Shown here: positions 35,552 through 44,986 of the stretch, piece by piece
How positions within the stretch are numbered: position 1 is the stretch's first letter
Layout of the letters: every line of letters begins with the position of its first letter
From: Pseudoduganella ginsengisoli
GTDB taxonomy: Bacteria > Pseudomonadota > Gammaproteobacteria > Burkholderiales > Burkholderiaceae_D
Length of the DNA stretch: 64,000 nt
Assembly: GCF_009720865.1 (NCBI RefSeq)
Contig: NZ_WNLA01000002.1
Location: forward strand, 355,938 to 419,937
Reading direction: 5' to 3'
The notes under the pieces: generated by a model
Told to the model about the DNA's origin: nothing
Databases searched by the model: none
Seen by the model: only the letters and a program-made list of their open reading frames with translations
Position numbers and translations under genes: made by a program

Positions 35552-35928
35552 CAGGGCGCCTCCCGGGGACGGATACCATCAAATTGTTCAGAGCACGTCT
35601 CGACTTCGCTAAGCACCCTTGCGCATAAGTCATCGACCCGGTCCGCTGCCGCCGGCAGCGGCAAGTTTGCCTTTGCGGCCAGTTCCAGCTGTTCCAGCAC
35701 GCTGCAAAGCTCCGTCGCCCCCAGCAGCCCCGCCATGCCTTTCAGCGTATGGCTGGCGCTGTAGATCTCCGCAGCGGCGTAGTGCGCCCGGCTTTCGCGT
35801 ATGCGTTGCGCCAGCAATGGCGCCTGTTGCAGGTAGATCCAGGCCAGCGTGCGAAAGACATCGAGGTCGCCGGCGGCCACGTCCCATAAGGCCCACGGGT
35901 CGATTGCATGGTAGCTTGCGGGCGTCAT
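35551..35928 (-). CDS. Histidine phosphotransfer (Hpt) protein
   Basis: 125 residues, a single four-helix Hpt domain. The phosphorylated histidine lies in [15 protein letters not shown]. It would carry phosphate from the hybrid kinase receiver to a downstream response regulator. The start overlaps the stop of the upstream kinase by ATGA, and its stop touches the hybrid kinase start, so all three are translationally coupled. Confidence 0.9.
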   Translation of the reverse strand: MTPASYHAIDPWALWDVAAGDLDVFRTLAWIYLQQAPLLAQRIRESRAHYAAAEIYSASHTLKGMAGLLGATELCSVLEQLELAAKANLPLPAAADRVDDLCARVLSEVETCSEQFDGIRPREAP

Positions 35929-37610
35929 ACGGTTTCCGCCTCCTGCCGTTCCAGGACATCAGCGCTTTCCCGTTGCAGCGGCAGCTCGACGACAAACACG
36001 GCGCCCGGCCCCGCGCTGTCTTCCAGCCAGATGCGGCCCTGCATCAATTCGGCCAGCTGGGCGGCAATCGCCAAACCCAGGCCGCCGCCATCTTTGGCGC
36101 GCGCCGCGCTATCGTCGCCTTGGGAAAATTTGTCGAAAATGCGCTGGCGCTGGCTTGCGGGAACGCCCTTGCCGGTATCGCTGACCTGAAAGCGCAAACC
36201 ATGCCGCCCGGTTGCCGACACGGCCAGCCGTACCGCGCCGTGCGACGTGGCCTGGACCGCGTTGACCAGCAAGATATCCAATACACGCAGCAATTTAGCG
36301 CGGTCGCAGGCAAAACTTTCCGGTATTCCCGGACCCAGTTCGGTTTCCAGCGACAGCTTCTTGGCGTCCGCCGCGGCACGTTGCCGCGACATGGCTTGCC
36401 GCACCAGATCCTGCATAGAAATGGGTTCAATGAGCAACTGTTCCTTGCCGGATTCCAGCGCGCTCAATTCCAGCACGGCTTCGACCAATCCCAGCAGGCG
36501 GCTGCCGCAATGGTGAATTGCCGCTGCAAATTTTCCTTCGCGCGCGTCGCCGAATTCGTGTTGCAGCAATTCAGAATAGCCAAGGATGCCATTGAGCGGC
36601 GTGCGCAATTCATGCGACATGTTGGCAAGAAAACGCGACTTGGCCAGGTTTGCCGACACGGCGCTTTCCCGGCTGGCAATCAGCCACCCCGCGAGCACCC
36701 AGATGCCAACGCTAAACAACAAGATGGCCAAAGTCGCGGCGCCAGCCAGTGCCAGCGTGCGCTGCCGGTTCGCGTCATACGGCGCCATGCGCTCTTCCAG
36801 GTCAATGCCAACCAGCGCATACAAGGGAAAACGGTCGAGCTTTTGAAAGGCATAAATGCGGATCCGGCCATCAATTGGCCCGGTATGCTCCAGCAAGCCG
36901 TCATGCGCCGCCGTCATGGCTGCAAACAGCGGGCTGGCGCTGATATCCTGGCCCATGCTGTCATCCTTGCCCACGCGCCGCACCCGCATCACGCCATCAC
37001 TGCCGACCAGCGCAATCGAGCCTTTCTTGCCAACGTCGACATTGTGGTACAGCTGGATGAAGTACTGCGGATCCATGGAAGTGACGACCACGCCCTTGAA
37101 ACTGCCGTCCGTGTGATTGATCCGGCGCGTCAATTGCAATGACCATTTTTTCGACACCCGCCCCAGCACGGGTTTGCTGATGTACAAGGCGTCGCTGTCG
37201 CTGTGCATGTGCACTTTGACATGCTCGCGGTCGCCAAGGTTCATCGGCGTGAAGGGTTTGCTCGATAACACGATGTCCGCGTGCTCATTCACGATCGAAA
37301 ACAAGTTGTAGATATCGCCCGGCCCCAGTCCCTCGCGCAGCTCGCGGTTGATATCGAGCGCCATGCCCTGGCTGTTATAGCTGTGCCGCAAGAACATGAC
37401 TGCCTGGTCGGCCGCTTCAATGCTGCGGTTCGCATGTTCGCTGAACAGGCGCACCAGCGTGCGGGCGTCGCGCCTGGCATCGTCCAGCTGCAACTGGCGG
37501 GACTCGCGCAGCTGTATCAACGTGAGCGTCCAGGTACCAGCGACCAGCGAGAGCGCAAAGCCCGCCAGCAGCCAGCGCACATCGATACGGCCTAGTATTC
37601 TTCGCCACAT
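35925..37610 (-). CDS. Sensor histidine kinase with dCache sensor
   Basis: 561 residues: N-terminal membrane helix (about 11-32), periplasmic dCache region (about 35-280, with VVVTSMDPQYFIQLYHNVDVG), second membrane helix, HisKA with FLANMSHELRTPLNGILGYSE, and HATPase with DTGKGVP and GGGLGLAIA. No receiver domain. ATG 37610 is supported by GAGAGG upstream; the frame is open to 37688. First gene of the three-gene operon. Its sensor resembles that of the hybrid kinase, so both may read related small molecules. Confidence 0.9.
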   Translation of the reverse strand: MWRRILGRIDVRWLLAGFALSLVAGTWTLTLIQLRESRQLQLDDARRDARTLVRLFSEHANRSIEAADQAVMFLRHSYNSQGMALDINRELREGLGPGDIYNLFSIVNEHADIVLSSKPFTPMNLGDREHVKVHMHSDSDALYISKPVLGRVSKKWSLQLTRRINHTDGSFKGVVVTSMDPQYFIQLYHNVDVGKKGSIALVGSDGVMRVRRVGKDDSMGQDISASPLFAAMTAAHDGLLEHTGPIDGRIRIYAFQKLDRFPLYALVGIDLEERMAPYDANRQRTLALAGAATLAILLFSVGIWVLAGWLIASRESAVSANLAKSRFLANMSHELRTPLNGILGYSELLQHEFGDAREGKFAAAIHHCGSRLLGLVEAVLELSALESGKEQLLIEPISMQDLVRQAMSRQRAAADAKKLSLETELGPGIPESFACDRAKLLRVLDILLVNAVQATSHGAVRLAVSATGRHGLRFQVSDTGKGVPASQRQRIFDKFSQGDDSAARAKDGGGLGLAIAAQLAELMQGRIWLEDSAGPGAVFVVELPLQRESADVLERQEAETV

Positions 37611-37718
37611 GCACCTCTCCCGAACCGCACCGCGGCTGAAAAATAGCCGCCGAGCAATGACCAGGAGAAATACTGCGCCGAAATTCAAAAACTGTCAAAT
37701 TCGATTTATTTGACTAAT

Positions 37719-38324
37719 TTATCGATTCCAGCGCTGCGATTGTGCGCAGCAAGCCTTGATATAACCGCGTAATTCGTCAAAGTTGACGGGCTTGGTGAAA
37801 AACACCACGCCTTTAGGAATGCCGCCGCGCGCCTCCAATTCGGCCTGCGACACGCTGGACAACATGGCAACCTGCGTGGACGCCAGTTCAGGATCCGCCA
37901 GGATGGTCTTTACCAGCGCATAGCCGTCCATTCCATCCATCATGATATCGGCCAGCAAGATGTCAGGCTTGCGCCTGGCAATCTGCAACAATGCCTGGTA
38001 GCCGTTTTCGCAAAAGCACAGTTCGACCGGCAGTTGCCACGCTTCGAACTGGCGCTGATAGGCCAGCCGCTGCATGGCATTGTCTTCCACGACCAGCACG
38101 CTGGGCCGTTCCGACGGCGGCGCGGCTTCGATATGGGTTTGGGCAGCCCGGTAGGCCAGCACTGCCGCCACGGGAATGCGCCGGTGCCCGCCTTTGGTTT
38201 TCCAGGCTTCAATCACTCCCTTCTCAACCAATTGTTGTACGGACGTAACAGAAATGTTCAGCATTTCCGCCGCCCGCTGCGTCGTGCATACCTCGTCCGG
38301 CTGTGCGTCAATTCGTTTTATCAC
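37719..38324 (-). CDS. DNA-binding response regulator with HTH before REC (inverted order)
   Basis: 201 residues. Residues about 10-60 are an excisionase/MerR-type HTH (TTQRAAEMLNISVTSVQQLV, KGGHRRIP). Residues about 75-195 are a receiver domain with VVEDNAMQR, the phosphorylated aspartate in LLADIMMDGMDG and the KPVNF lysine. The usual order is receiver first, output last, so this is an inverted arrangement. The start appears to be GTG 38324. It diverges from the REC-HD-GYP gene across a region with three ACAAATTTT repeats. It is a plausible end point of the phosphorelay encoded next door. Confidence 0.87.
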   Translation of the reverse strand: MIKRIDAQPDEVCTTQRAAEMLNISVTSVQQLVEKGVIEAWKTKGGHRRIPVAAVLAYRAAQTHIEAAPPSERPSVLVVEDNAMQRLAYQRQFEAWQLPVELCFCENGYQALLQIARRKPDILLADIMMDGMDGYALVKTILADPELASTQVAMLSSVSQAELEARGGIPKGVVFFTKPVNFDELRGYIKACCAQSQRWNR

Positions 38325-38464
38325 AAATTTTCCAACAAATTTTTTAAATTTAATGATTTATCGTTATAATTAATTGCCACCTGCCAATTTTTAAGTCCCC
38401 CATCAATCAGCACGGTGCCGAAATGATAAAGCAAAACTACAAAATTAATGGTCTAACAAATTTT
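38323..38464. promoter_or_regulatory. Three ACAAATTTT repeats in the divergent promoter
   Basis: Exact ACAAATTTT copies lie at 38323-38331, 38335-38343 and 38456-38464. The first two are 12 bp apart; the third lies 28 bp before the start at 38493. The region is otherwise AT-rich. Candidate binding sites for the HTH-REC protein encoded on the left. Confidence 0.55.
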
Positions 38465-38492
38465 AGATGGCCTGGCTGGCCGTAAAGGAGCT

Positions 38493-39569
38493 GTGATGAA
38501 CATCCTCTTGATTGACGACGACCCCACCAACCTGGACTTGTTCGGCCATATGCTGAGCATGCTTGATGGCGTTGCGACGGTCGCCATGGCAGATCCGCAG
38601 GCGGCGCTGGCATGGTGCGAAAACAACACGCCCGACCTGGTGCTGGTCGATTACATGATGCCGGAGATGGATGGCATCGGCTTCCTGCGCGCGTTCCGCG
38701 CCCTGCAGGGCATGGCCACGATTCCTGTCATTATGGTCACGGCCGATACCCAGCTTTCCATCCGGCACGAGGCCCTGCGCCTGGGGGCCAACGATTTCCT
38801 GACCAAACCGGTCAATTTCGTGGAATTGAATGCCCGCACCGGCAACCTGCTGACCCTGCGCCGCGCGCAGCTGCAACTGGCGGACCGGGCGGCCTGGCTT
38901 GATGCCGCTGTGCGCAAGGCCACCGCTGACATCGAGGCCGGCCAGCGGGAAGCCGTGTATTTACTGGCGCGCGCCGCCGAACTGCGCGATCCGGAAACCG
39001 GCGCCCATTTGCTGCGCATGGCAGCCTACGCGGAACTGGTGGCGCGCAACCTTGGCTTGCCGGACAGCGAATGCGGATTGATCCGGGCCGCAGCGCCGCT
39101 GCACGACATCGGCAAACTCGGCATTCCCGATGCCATTTTGCTCAAGCCAGGCAAGCTGGACCCGGAAGAATTGACCGTCATGCGCACCCATGCCCAGATT
39201 GGCGCTTCGATACTGGCGGACAGCGCATCGCCTTTGCTGCAGGCCGGCGCCATCATCGCGCAGAGCCACCATGAACGCTACGACGGCAGCGGCTATCCGC
39301 ATGGCCTGGCGGGCAAAGCCATCCCGCTGTATGGCAGGATCGTCGCCGTGGCCGACGTGCTCGACGCCCTGACGTCAAGCCGCCCCTACAAGCAAGCCTG
39401 GGACTTTGCAAGCGCCCGCGCATTCATGCAACAGAGCAGCGGCACCCATTTCGACCCCGATTGCCTGGCGGCGCTGTTCCATGACAACACCGCGCTAGCG
39501 GCAATCCACACCCGCTACACCGGTCCCGCCAAACCATTTTTCCCTGCCGCGCTCAAGGAGGCCGCATGA
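38493..39569 (+). CDS. Response regulator with HD-GYP domain (c-di-GMP phosphodiesterase)
   Basis: 358 residues. The receiver (1-125) has [10 protein letters not shown], aspartate in [13 protein letters not shown], and TKPVNF. The HD-GYP domain (about 145-345) has [10 protein letters not shown], the lysine-rich [11 protein letters not shown], and [14 protein letters not shown]. All metal and GYP residues needed for c-di-GMP cleavage appear present. The clean ribosome binding site is AAAGGAG. It overlaps the next gene by ATGA. Confidence 0.92.
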   Translation: MMNILLIDDDPTNLDLFGHMLSMLDGVATVAMADPQAALAWCENNTPDLVLVDYMMPEMDGIGFLRAFRALQGMATIPVIMVTADTQLSIRHEALRLGANDFLTKPVNFVELNARTGNLLTLRRAQLQLADRAAWLDAAVRKATADIEAGQREAVYLLARAAELRDPETGAHLLRMAAYAELVARNLGLPDSECGLIRAAAPLHDIGKLGIPDAILLKPGKLDPEELTVMRTHAQIGASILADSASPLLQAGAIIAQSHHERYDGSGYPHGLAGKAIPLYGRIVAVADVLDALTSSRPYKQAWDFASARAFMQQSSGTHFDPDCLAALFHDNTALAAIHTRYTGPAKPFFPAALKEAA

Positions 39570-39829
39570 TCCATTTAATCAACGACGCTGACCAGCCAGT
39601 TCATCGTGTACGGCCCCACCGGCTGCTCGACACCGTGATTTCCCGGCTGGGGCTGAAAAATGACGCGGCGCTGGCCCGTGCGCTGTGCGTGTCAGCCGCC
39701 AGGCTGAGCCGGATACGCAATGGCTACCGCGAAGTCAACGCCGACCTGGTCTTGCGGCTGCATGAGTTTGGGCAAATTCCCATTGCCGATTTAAAGCTGC
39801 TGCTGGATGCGGACGTCCGTCTGCGCTAG
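39566..39829 (+). CDS. Small HTH-like protein
   Basis: 87 residues. The middle (about 30-70) resembles a lambda-repressor-type helix-turn-helix: [20 protein letters not shown], then [18 protein letters not shown]. Such small proteins are sometimes antitoxin-like or adaptor DNA-binding proteins. It is translationally coupled to the REC-HD-GYP gene (ATGA) and lies 19 bp before the chemoreceptor gene. I do not recognise a named family; the DNA-binding role is inferred from the helix pattern. Confidence 0.72.
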   Translation: MIHLINDADQPVHRVRPHRLLDTVISRLGLKNDAALARALCVSAARLSRIRNGYREVNADLVLRLHEFGQIPIADLKLLLDADVRLR

Positions 39830-39848
39830 CCACATTACGGAGTCAGTC

Positions 39849-41507
39849 ATGTTTTTCAAAAAAATCACCATCGGCGCCCGCCTTAATGCCGGATTTGTCT
39901 TATTGCTGGCGCTGCTTGCGGGCGTAGCCGGCATCGGCCTGCACGGCATGTCGCAATCCAATGCCGCACTACATCATGTCGTGGCAGTCAACGGCAAGAA
40001 AATCACGCTGCTGCAAGAAATGTCGGAGGCCACGCATATAGTGACACGCGTCATGCGCACCATGGCACTGCTATCCGATGCCTCGCAGGCGCAAACCCAG
40101 CACGAAAAAATTGACGCCGCGCGCCAGCAATACGATGCTGCCTACGGCGTACTGCGCGCCATGCCGCTTGACCAGACTGGGCAGGCGCTGCTGGCGAAAA
40201 TCGCCGCGGGGTGCGCCGAAGCACGCCCGCTCAACGACCGCTTCATGCAGATGGCGCGCAGCGACAAGGACGCGGCCATTGCTTTCCTGTTGGCTGAGGC
40301 TGGCCCCGCGGCCAGCCGCTGGCAGGGTGAAATCAAACAATTCATTGATGTGCAGCGCAAGAAAAGCGCCGATGACGAACAGGTGGCGGAAGCAACCTAC
40401 GACCGCAGCGTGTGGCTGATGCTCGGCACCACGGGCGCCGCCCTGGCGATAGGCGCGGTGATAGCGCGGCTGTTGACGCGCTCCATTACCGCCCCCATCG
40501 GCGTGGCGGTGGACGTGGCGCAGCGGGTAGCTGCCGGCGATTTGCGCAGCGAGATCAACGTTGCGTCAAGCGACGAAAGCGGCCGCATGCTCGATGCGCT
40601 GAAACACATGACCGACAGCCTTGATCGCATCGTCAGGCAAGTGCGCACCGGCGCGGAAACCATTGCTACGGCCTCCAGCGAAATTGCCAGCGGCAACATG
40701 GACTTGTCGGCCCGCACGGAAAGCCAGGCCGGCTCGCTGGAACAGACGGCATCGGCCATGGAGCAGCTGACGGCCACGGTCCACCAAAATACGGAAAATG
40801 CCCGCCAGGCCAGCGCATTGGCAGCGACGGCCTCCCATGTCGCCAGGGAAGGCGGCGCCGCTGTCGCGCAAGTGATCGATACCATGGATTTGATCAACGC
40901 GTCTGCACAGAAAATCGTCGCCATCATCGCGGAAATCGATGGCATCGCGTTCCAGACCAATATCCTGGCGCTGAACGCGGCCGTCGAAGCGGCCCGGGCG
41001 GGTGAACAGGGGCGCGGCTTTGCCGTGGTGGCGACAGAAGTACGCAATCTCGCCCAACGCTCCGCAACGGCTGCCAAGCAGATCAAGGTATTGATCGGAG
41101 AATCGGCAGAGCATGCGGCAACCGGGTCACGGCTGGTCAATCAAGCCGGCTGCACCATGGAGTCCGTCGTGCAAAACATTGAACACGTTGCCGAGCGCAT
41201 GCGCGACATCGCCAGCGCCAGCCGCGAACAGGCGCTGGGTATTGGCGATATCAATACCGCCATTACGCAGATGGATGAAGTCACGCAGCAAAATGCCGCG
41301 CTGGTTGAGCAAGCTGCCGCGGCGGCCCAATCGCTGCAGGAACAGGCCGCCAGCCTGACCGACGCGGTCAGCGTATTTAAACTGGCCGGGATGGCCGCTG
41401 ACGCGCCTGCTGGCGCGGCCTTACGCCAGTTCGGCCCCATGCAGCACGAAGCAGTTGCGGCCGCGCCGCTTCGCCTGGTACATGGCGCTGTCGCTGAGGC
41501 GCAATAA
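39849..41507 (+). CDS. Methyl-accepting chemotaxis protein
   Basis: 552 residues: membrane helix (about 10-30), periplasmic four-helix-bundle sensor (about 35-190), second helix (about 195-215), HAMP, then the cytoplasmic coiled coil with the family hairpin [20 protein letters not shown] and [15 protein letters not shown]. No C-terminal CheR-binding pentapeptide is seen. ATG 39849 begins the membrane leader; an in-frame upstream start is unlikely. Its last 87 bp overlap the 3' end of the convergent GGDEF gene. Confidence 0.92.
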   Translation: MFFKKITIGARLNAGFVLLLALLAGVAGIGLHGMSQSNAALHHVVAVNGKKITLLQEMSEATHIVTRVMRTMALLSDASQAQTQHEKIDAARQQYDAAYGVLRAMPLDQTGQALLAKIAAGCAEARPLNDRFMQMARSDKDAAIAFLLAEAGPAASRWQGEIKQFIDVQRKKSADDEQVAEATYDRSVWLMLGTTGAALAIGAVIARLLTRSITAPIGVAVDVAQRVAAGDLRSEINVASSDESGRMLDALKHMTDSLDRIVRQVRTGAETIATASSEIASGNMDLSARTESQAGSLEQTASAMEQLTATVHQNTENARQASALAATASHVAREGGAAVAQVIDTMDLINASAQKIVAIIAEIDGIAFQTNILALNAAVEAARAGEQGRGFAVVATEVRNLAQRSATAAKQIKVLIGESAEHAATGSRLVNQAGCTMESVVQNIEHVAERMRDIASASREQALGIGDINTAITQMDEVTQQNAALVEQAAAAAQSLQEQAASLTDAVSVFKLAGMAADAPAGAALRQFGPMQHEAVAAAPLRLVHGAVAEAQ

Positions 41508-43397
41508 TTCGGCAGGATCCGCCGCATCCATCGGGAAGTACGCGATGCCGATGCTTGCCGACACGCTGGCGCTCCTTCCGGAGGCCAGCGGAATCGGCAT
41601 GGCGATCAATTCCAGCGTGCGCCGCGCAATGTCTTGCGCATCCAGGCGCCGCGGCAAGTCCACCAGCAGCAGCACGAATTCGTCGCCGCCAAGGCGCGCC
41701 ACCGTGTCATTGGCGCGCACCACCTGCTGCAGCCGCGTGGCGACGGCGACCAGCACTTCATCGCCGGCGTCGTGCCCGCACTGGTCGTTCACCGCCTTGA
41801 AGCCATCCAGGTCCAGCGAACACACAGCCAGCATGGCGCCATTGCGCGCCACGCCCGCCATCGCTTGCCGCAGCCGGTCCTGCATCAGGCGGCGGTTGGG
41901 CAAGTGCGTCAGCGGATCCCGGTAGGCCAGCAATTCGACTTCTTCCTGGTGCAGCCGCTGTTCGGTAATGTCGGTGAACAGTGAAACGTAATGCAGCAGC
42001 GCGCCATCCGGGCCGTTGACGCGGCTGATGGACAGGTAGGCGGCAAACAGCGAACCGTCGCGCCGGCGGTCCCATATCTGCCCTTCCCAGTTGCCTTTCT
42101 CGTTAAGGCAAGACCACATGTGCGCGTAAAACGCGGCGTCCTGGCGGCCGGACTGCAGGATACGGGGGCTGCTGCCCAACAATTCCTCCCGGCTGTAGCC
42201 GCTCATTTCCAGGAACGCGCGGTTCACTTCAATAATCCGCATCTGCGCACTGACAATCAAGATGCCTTCGGACGTGGCGCCAAACACACTGGCGGCCAGC
42301 TGCAGCGCATGCTGGGCCTGCTCGCGGGCGTGCTGCATGCGGTTGAATTGCGACGCCAGCTGCGCCAATTCGCGCGGCCCGCTGACGGCGACACGGACAC
42401 CCTGCTCGCCCCGCTCCGAGCGCCAGCCGGCATCAATCAAACCATGCAGCGCATGCAATGCGCCGCGGTGCAGACGCCATGCCAGCCCGGCGCCGGCCAG
42501 CAGCGCGGCAGCCACCAGTCCGCCCGCCCATGCCAGGCTGCCAAACACACGGGCCAGCATGGCTTGCCGGTGCACGCCGACCAGCACGGTCCAGCCGGTT
42601 TCCCTGGAACGGCTGAAGGCGGCAAATACCGGCACGCCGTCCAGCGTGGTGGTCGCCTGCATGCCTTCATCGTGCAACGCGAGCGCAGCTAACATATCGG
42701 GCACCGTGCGCTGGCCCCGAAACCGGTCAGGCGACATGCTGCGCGCAATTGTTTTTCCGTTTTGATCCAGCAGCGCGGCCACCCATCCCGAACCCGGCCG
42801 CAAATGGGCAAACTTGGCGTCCAGCTGCTCGACAGGAACGCCTTGTATCAGCACCAGCGGTTCCTTGCCGGGGCGGCTGACCGGCCACAGCATCGCCACG
42901 TGCGGCTTGCCCGACGCCGCGCCGACGAACAGGCCGGAGACTGCGGATTTCCCTGTTGCCGCGACTTGCGCGAGCGCTTCGGCCGCGGCGCTGCGGGGCA
43001 GGTGCGTCCCCTGCGGCACCGACGTATTGAGCAATTGCTGCCCGCGCGCATCGGCCAGCACGACCGGCGCATTGCCCGGCGTGACGGCAACGGCATGGCG
43101 CCTGAACGCTTCCAGGTCATCCGCCGCCAGCGCAGGCGATGCGGCCAGCGCTTCAATGCGCGCCATCCGCGTTGCCACTTCCGCGTCAAATACTTGCGAC
43201 ATGCTGCGCGCCGCCAGCAGCGCTTCCTGCTCGGCCTGGGTCCGGCCGTTTACGTACAGCATGGCGATAAACACGCACCCCACCGCCACGCCCGGCAGCA
43301 ACGCCAGGCATAACAGCCAGCCCAGCCGGCTGTAGCGGGCCGTCCCGGCCAGGCGGTTCGTGATCGCCTGCCACTCGGCTTGCCATGCCTTGCGCAT
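41421..43397 (-). CDS. Membrane diguanylate cyclase: Cache-PAS-GGDEF
   Basis: 658 residues: membrane helix (about 25-50), periplasmic Cache-like sensor (about 50-270), second helix (about 275-300), a HAMP-like segment, PAS (about 365-480, with [19 protein letters not shown]), then GGDEF (about 490-655) with the intact [12 protein letters not shown] motif. It makes c-di-GMP from GTP. It begins 18 bp after the nitroreductase stop, so it is probably the last gene of the nucleotide-phosphorylase operon. Its 3' end overlaps the chemoreceptor gene antisense. Confidence 0.91.
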   Translation of the reverse strand: MRKAWQAEWQAITNRLAGTARYSRLGWLLCLALLPGVAVGCVFIAMLYVNGRTQAEQEALLAARSMSQVFDAEVATRMARIEALAASPALAADDLEAFRRHAVAVTPGNAPVVLADARGQQLLNTSVPQGTHLPRSAAAEALAQVAATGKSAVSGLFVGAASGKPHVAMLWPVSRPGKEPLVLIQGVPVEQLDAKFAHLRPGSGWVAALLDQNGKTIARSMSPDRFRGQRTVPDMLAALALHDEGMQATTTLDGVPVFAAFSRSRETGWTVLVGVHRQAMLARVFGSLAWAGGLVAAALLAGAGLAWRLHRGALHALHGLIDAGWRSERGEQGVRVAVSGPRELAQLASQFNRMQHAREQAQHALQLAASVFGATSEGILIVSAQMRIIEVNRAFLEMSGYSREELLGSSPRILQSGRQDAAFYAHMWSCLNEKGNWEGQIWDRRRDGSLFAAYLSISRVNGPDGALLHYVSLFTDITEQRLHQEEVELLAYRDPLTHLPNRRLMQDRLRQAMAGVARNGAMLAVCSLDLDGFKAVNDQCGHDAGDEVLVAVATRLQQVVRANDTVARLGGDEFVLLLVDLPRRLDAQDIARRTLELIAMPIPLASGRSASVSASIGIAYFPMDAADPAELLRLSDSAMYQAKRRGRNCFVLHGAELA

Positions 43398-43415
43398 ACC
43401 CGTTCAGTCGATGAC

Positions 43416-44066
43416 TTACAGCCAGGGGTTGCGCTCGGGCGCATTCTTCGGCATGCCGACCTGCTGCAGCAGCACAATGCGTTCGCCCTCTTGCAGCGCC
43501 ATGGACTGCGCCAGGGCTGAGCGGCCGGCTGCCGGCAGCATGCACGTGGCCAATCCTTCGGCCGCGCAGAACAGGCTGACATTTTCCGCCATGAAGCCGG
43601 CGTCCAGCGCCGCTTGCCACAAGCGCTCGCCGGCCGGTATGGCCGCCATGCGCGCGGTATTGGCCACATAAATCAATTCCAGCGGCGCAGCCGGTACGCC
43701 ATGTGCATCGCGGCTGCGCACGTCCGCGGCGCTGCGCGGCGCCAGCACCATGCGTGCGGAGTCGAACAAGTAGAGCCCGTCGCTGTTTGCGACATACAAG
43801 TCCACAGCCACCCCGCCACATACCGACGGCACCGTATGCAGCGACGTCCCTTCCCGGTTACAGCCGCACGCGGCCCACAGCAGGCGTGAAAAGCGGTAAT
43901 GGGGCACCGGGTCCGGAGAGAATTCAAACTGGGAGCGGCGTTGCTGCAAAATCGTGCGCAAGGCGATGCCCAGCGCACTGAAGTCCGCGTCCAGTTCAAA
44001 GGCTTGCGCACGAATGAGCGGCACTTCGAGCGGCACTTCGGCCCGGGTTTCGGCATGCGGTTTCAT
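43416..44066 (-). CDS. Nitroreductase-family (SagB/ThcOx-type) flavoprotein
   Basis: 216 residues of the FMN-dependent nitroreductase fold. Recognisable parts are ILQQRRSQFEF (the RRS-type FMN-binding start), FSRLLWAACGCNR, HTVPSVCGG and LDAGFMAENVSLFCAAEGLA. A substrate cannot be assigned. ATG 44066 is supported by AAGGAGG and overlaps the stop of the PRPP-synthetase-like gene by ATGA. Reductases of this type often belong to low-oxygen regulons, which agrees with the FNR boxes upstream of the operon. Confidence 0.83.
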   Translation of the reverse strand: MKPHAETRAEVPLEVPLIRAQAFELDADFSALGIALRTILQQRRSQFEFSPDPVPHYRFSRLLWAACGCNREGTSLHTVPSVCGGVAVDLYVANSDGLYLFDSARMVLAPRSAADVRSRDAHGVPAAPLELIYVANTARMAAIPAGERLWQAALDAGFMAENVSLFCAAEGLATCMLPAAGRSALAQSMALQEGERIVLLQQVGMPKNAPERNPWL

Positions 44067-44986
44067 ACTATTCCTCCTTGCTTCCAAAGGTCCCGGGCCG
44101 CTTCCGCCAGCGCGGGGATGACGTCGATCCGGTTAGTCGCGTGCGGCGCCGTGTTGCAGCTGGCGATGATGGATGGTCCTGCTGCCCGCAGCACATCGAG
44201 CGCATCGCCTGCAAACAGCGCGTGCACCACCACGCACACGGGCGGCGCAAAACCCGCGGCCCGCAGCGCCCCGACAGCTTCGGCCAGCGTGTGGCCGCTG
44301 GACGCAATGTCGTCGACCAGCACCGGCGTGCAGCCATCCATTGCGCCCCATCCCGGCTGTTCCGGTGCGACCGTCACGCTGCGGTCTCCGTGGCGCTGCT
44401 TGCGCAACACCACGCTGGGGCAATGCGCAAGCTGCGCAACGTGTTCCACCCATTGGGCGCTTTCCTGGTCCGGTCCGACGATGACCGGCCGCGCCACATT
44501 GGCAGCCACCCACCGTGCGATGGCTGGCGCGGACGCCGCAGTGACTGCGGCCAGGCTGTAGGGCTGCGACAGGCTCGAATAACGGTGCAGGTGCGGGTCG
44601 ACGGTGGCCAGCCAGTCCGCGCAGCCGGACAGCAGGCGCCCGACGTGCAGCGCCGTGATGCCTTGGCCTGGCGCGAAGCGCGCGTCCTGGCGCATGTAAG
44701 GCAAGTACGGCAGCACCAGGCCGACACTGGCGGCGCCCAGTTCGCGCGCCACGCTGGCCGCAAGATACAGCGCAAACAGCCGGCTGCCAGGCGTGTCGGC
44801 GCCGCTTGCCGCCAGCGACGCCGCCAACACCACCGCGCGGCCCTGCACATTCGCGCCGAAACGGGGACAGCATTCGCCGTCGGGGAAGTAGTGCATGTCC
44901 AGTTCCGCGGTTTCGCCATCCCAGGCCGCAGCCAGTCCTTCCACCCAGCCCTGCGCATCGGGCAATGCAAACAGCAGCGGTTTCAT
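44063..44986 (-). CDS. Ribose-phosphate pyrophosphokinase-like protein
   Basis: 307 residues with the tandem phosphoribosyltransferase-type fold of PRPP synthetases: YMRQDARFAPGQGIT, TVDPHLHR and the PRPP loop VLVDDIASSGHTL. It would make PRPP from ribose 5-phosphate and ATP. The sequence is clearly divergent from the essential housekeeping Prs, so it is probably a second copy. It overlaps the phosphorylase gene and the nitroreductase gene, each by ATGA. The tight coupling suggests that it uses, or re-forms, the sugar phosphate handled by the phosphorylase. Confidence 0.86.
   Translation of the reverse strand: MKPLLFALPDAQGWVEGLAAAWDGETAELDMHYFPDGECCPRFGANVQGRAVVLAASLAASGADTPGSRLFALYLAASVARELGAASVGLVLPYLPYMRQDARFAPGQGITALHVGRLLSGCADWLATVDPHLHRYSSLSQPYSLAAVTAASAPAIARWVAANVARPVIVGPDQESAQWVEHVAQLAHCPSVVLRKQRHGDRSVTVAPEQPGWGAMDGCTPVLVDDIASSGHTLAEAVGALRAAGFAPPVCVVVHALFAGDALDVLRAAGPSIIASCNTAPHATNRIDVIPALAEAARDLWKQGGIV

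Noticed and set aside
38323..38464. CRISPR-like repeats
   Set aside because: Only three 9-bp copies with unequal spacing in a promoter; no spacers of constant length and no cas genes.
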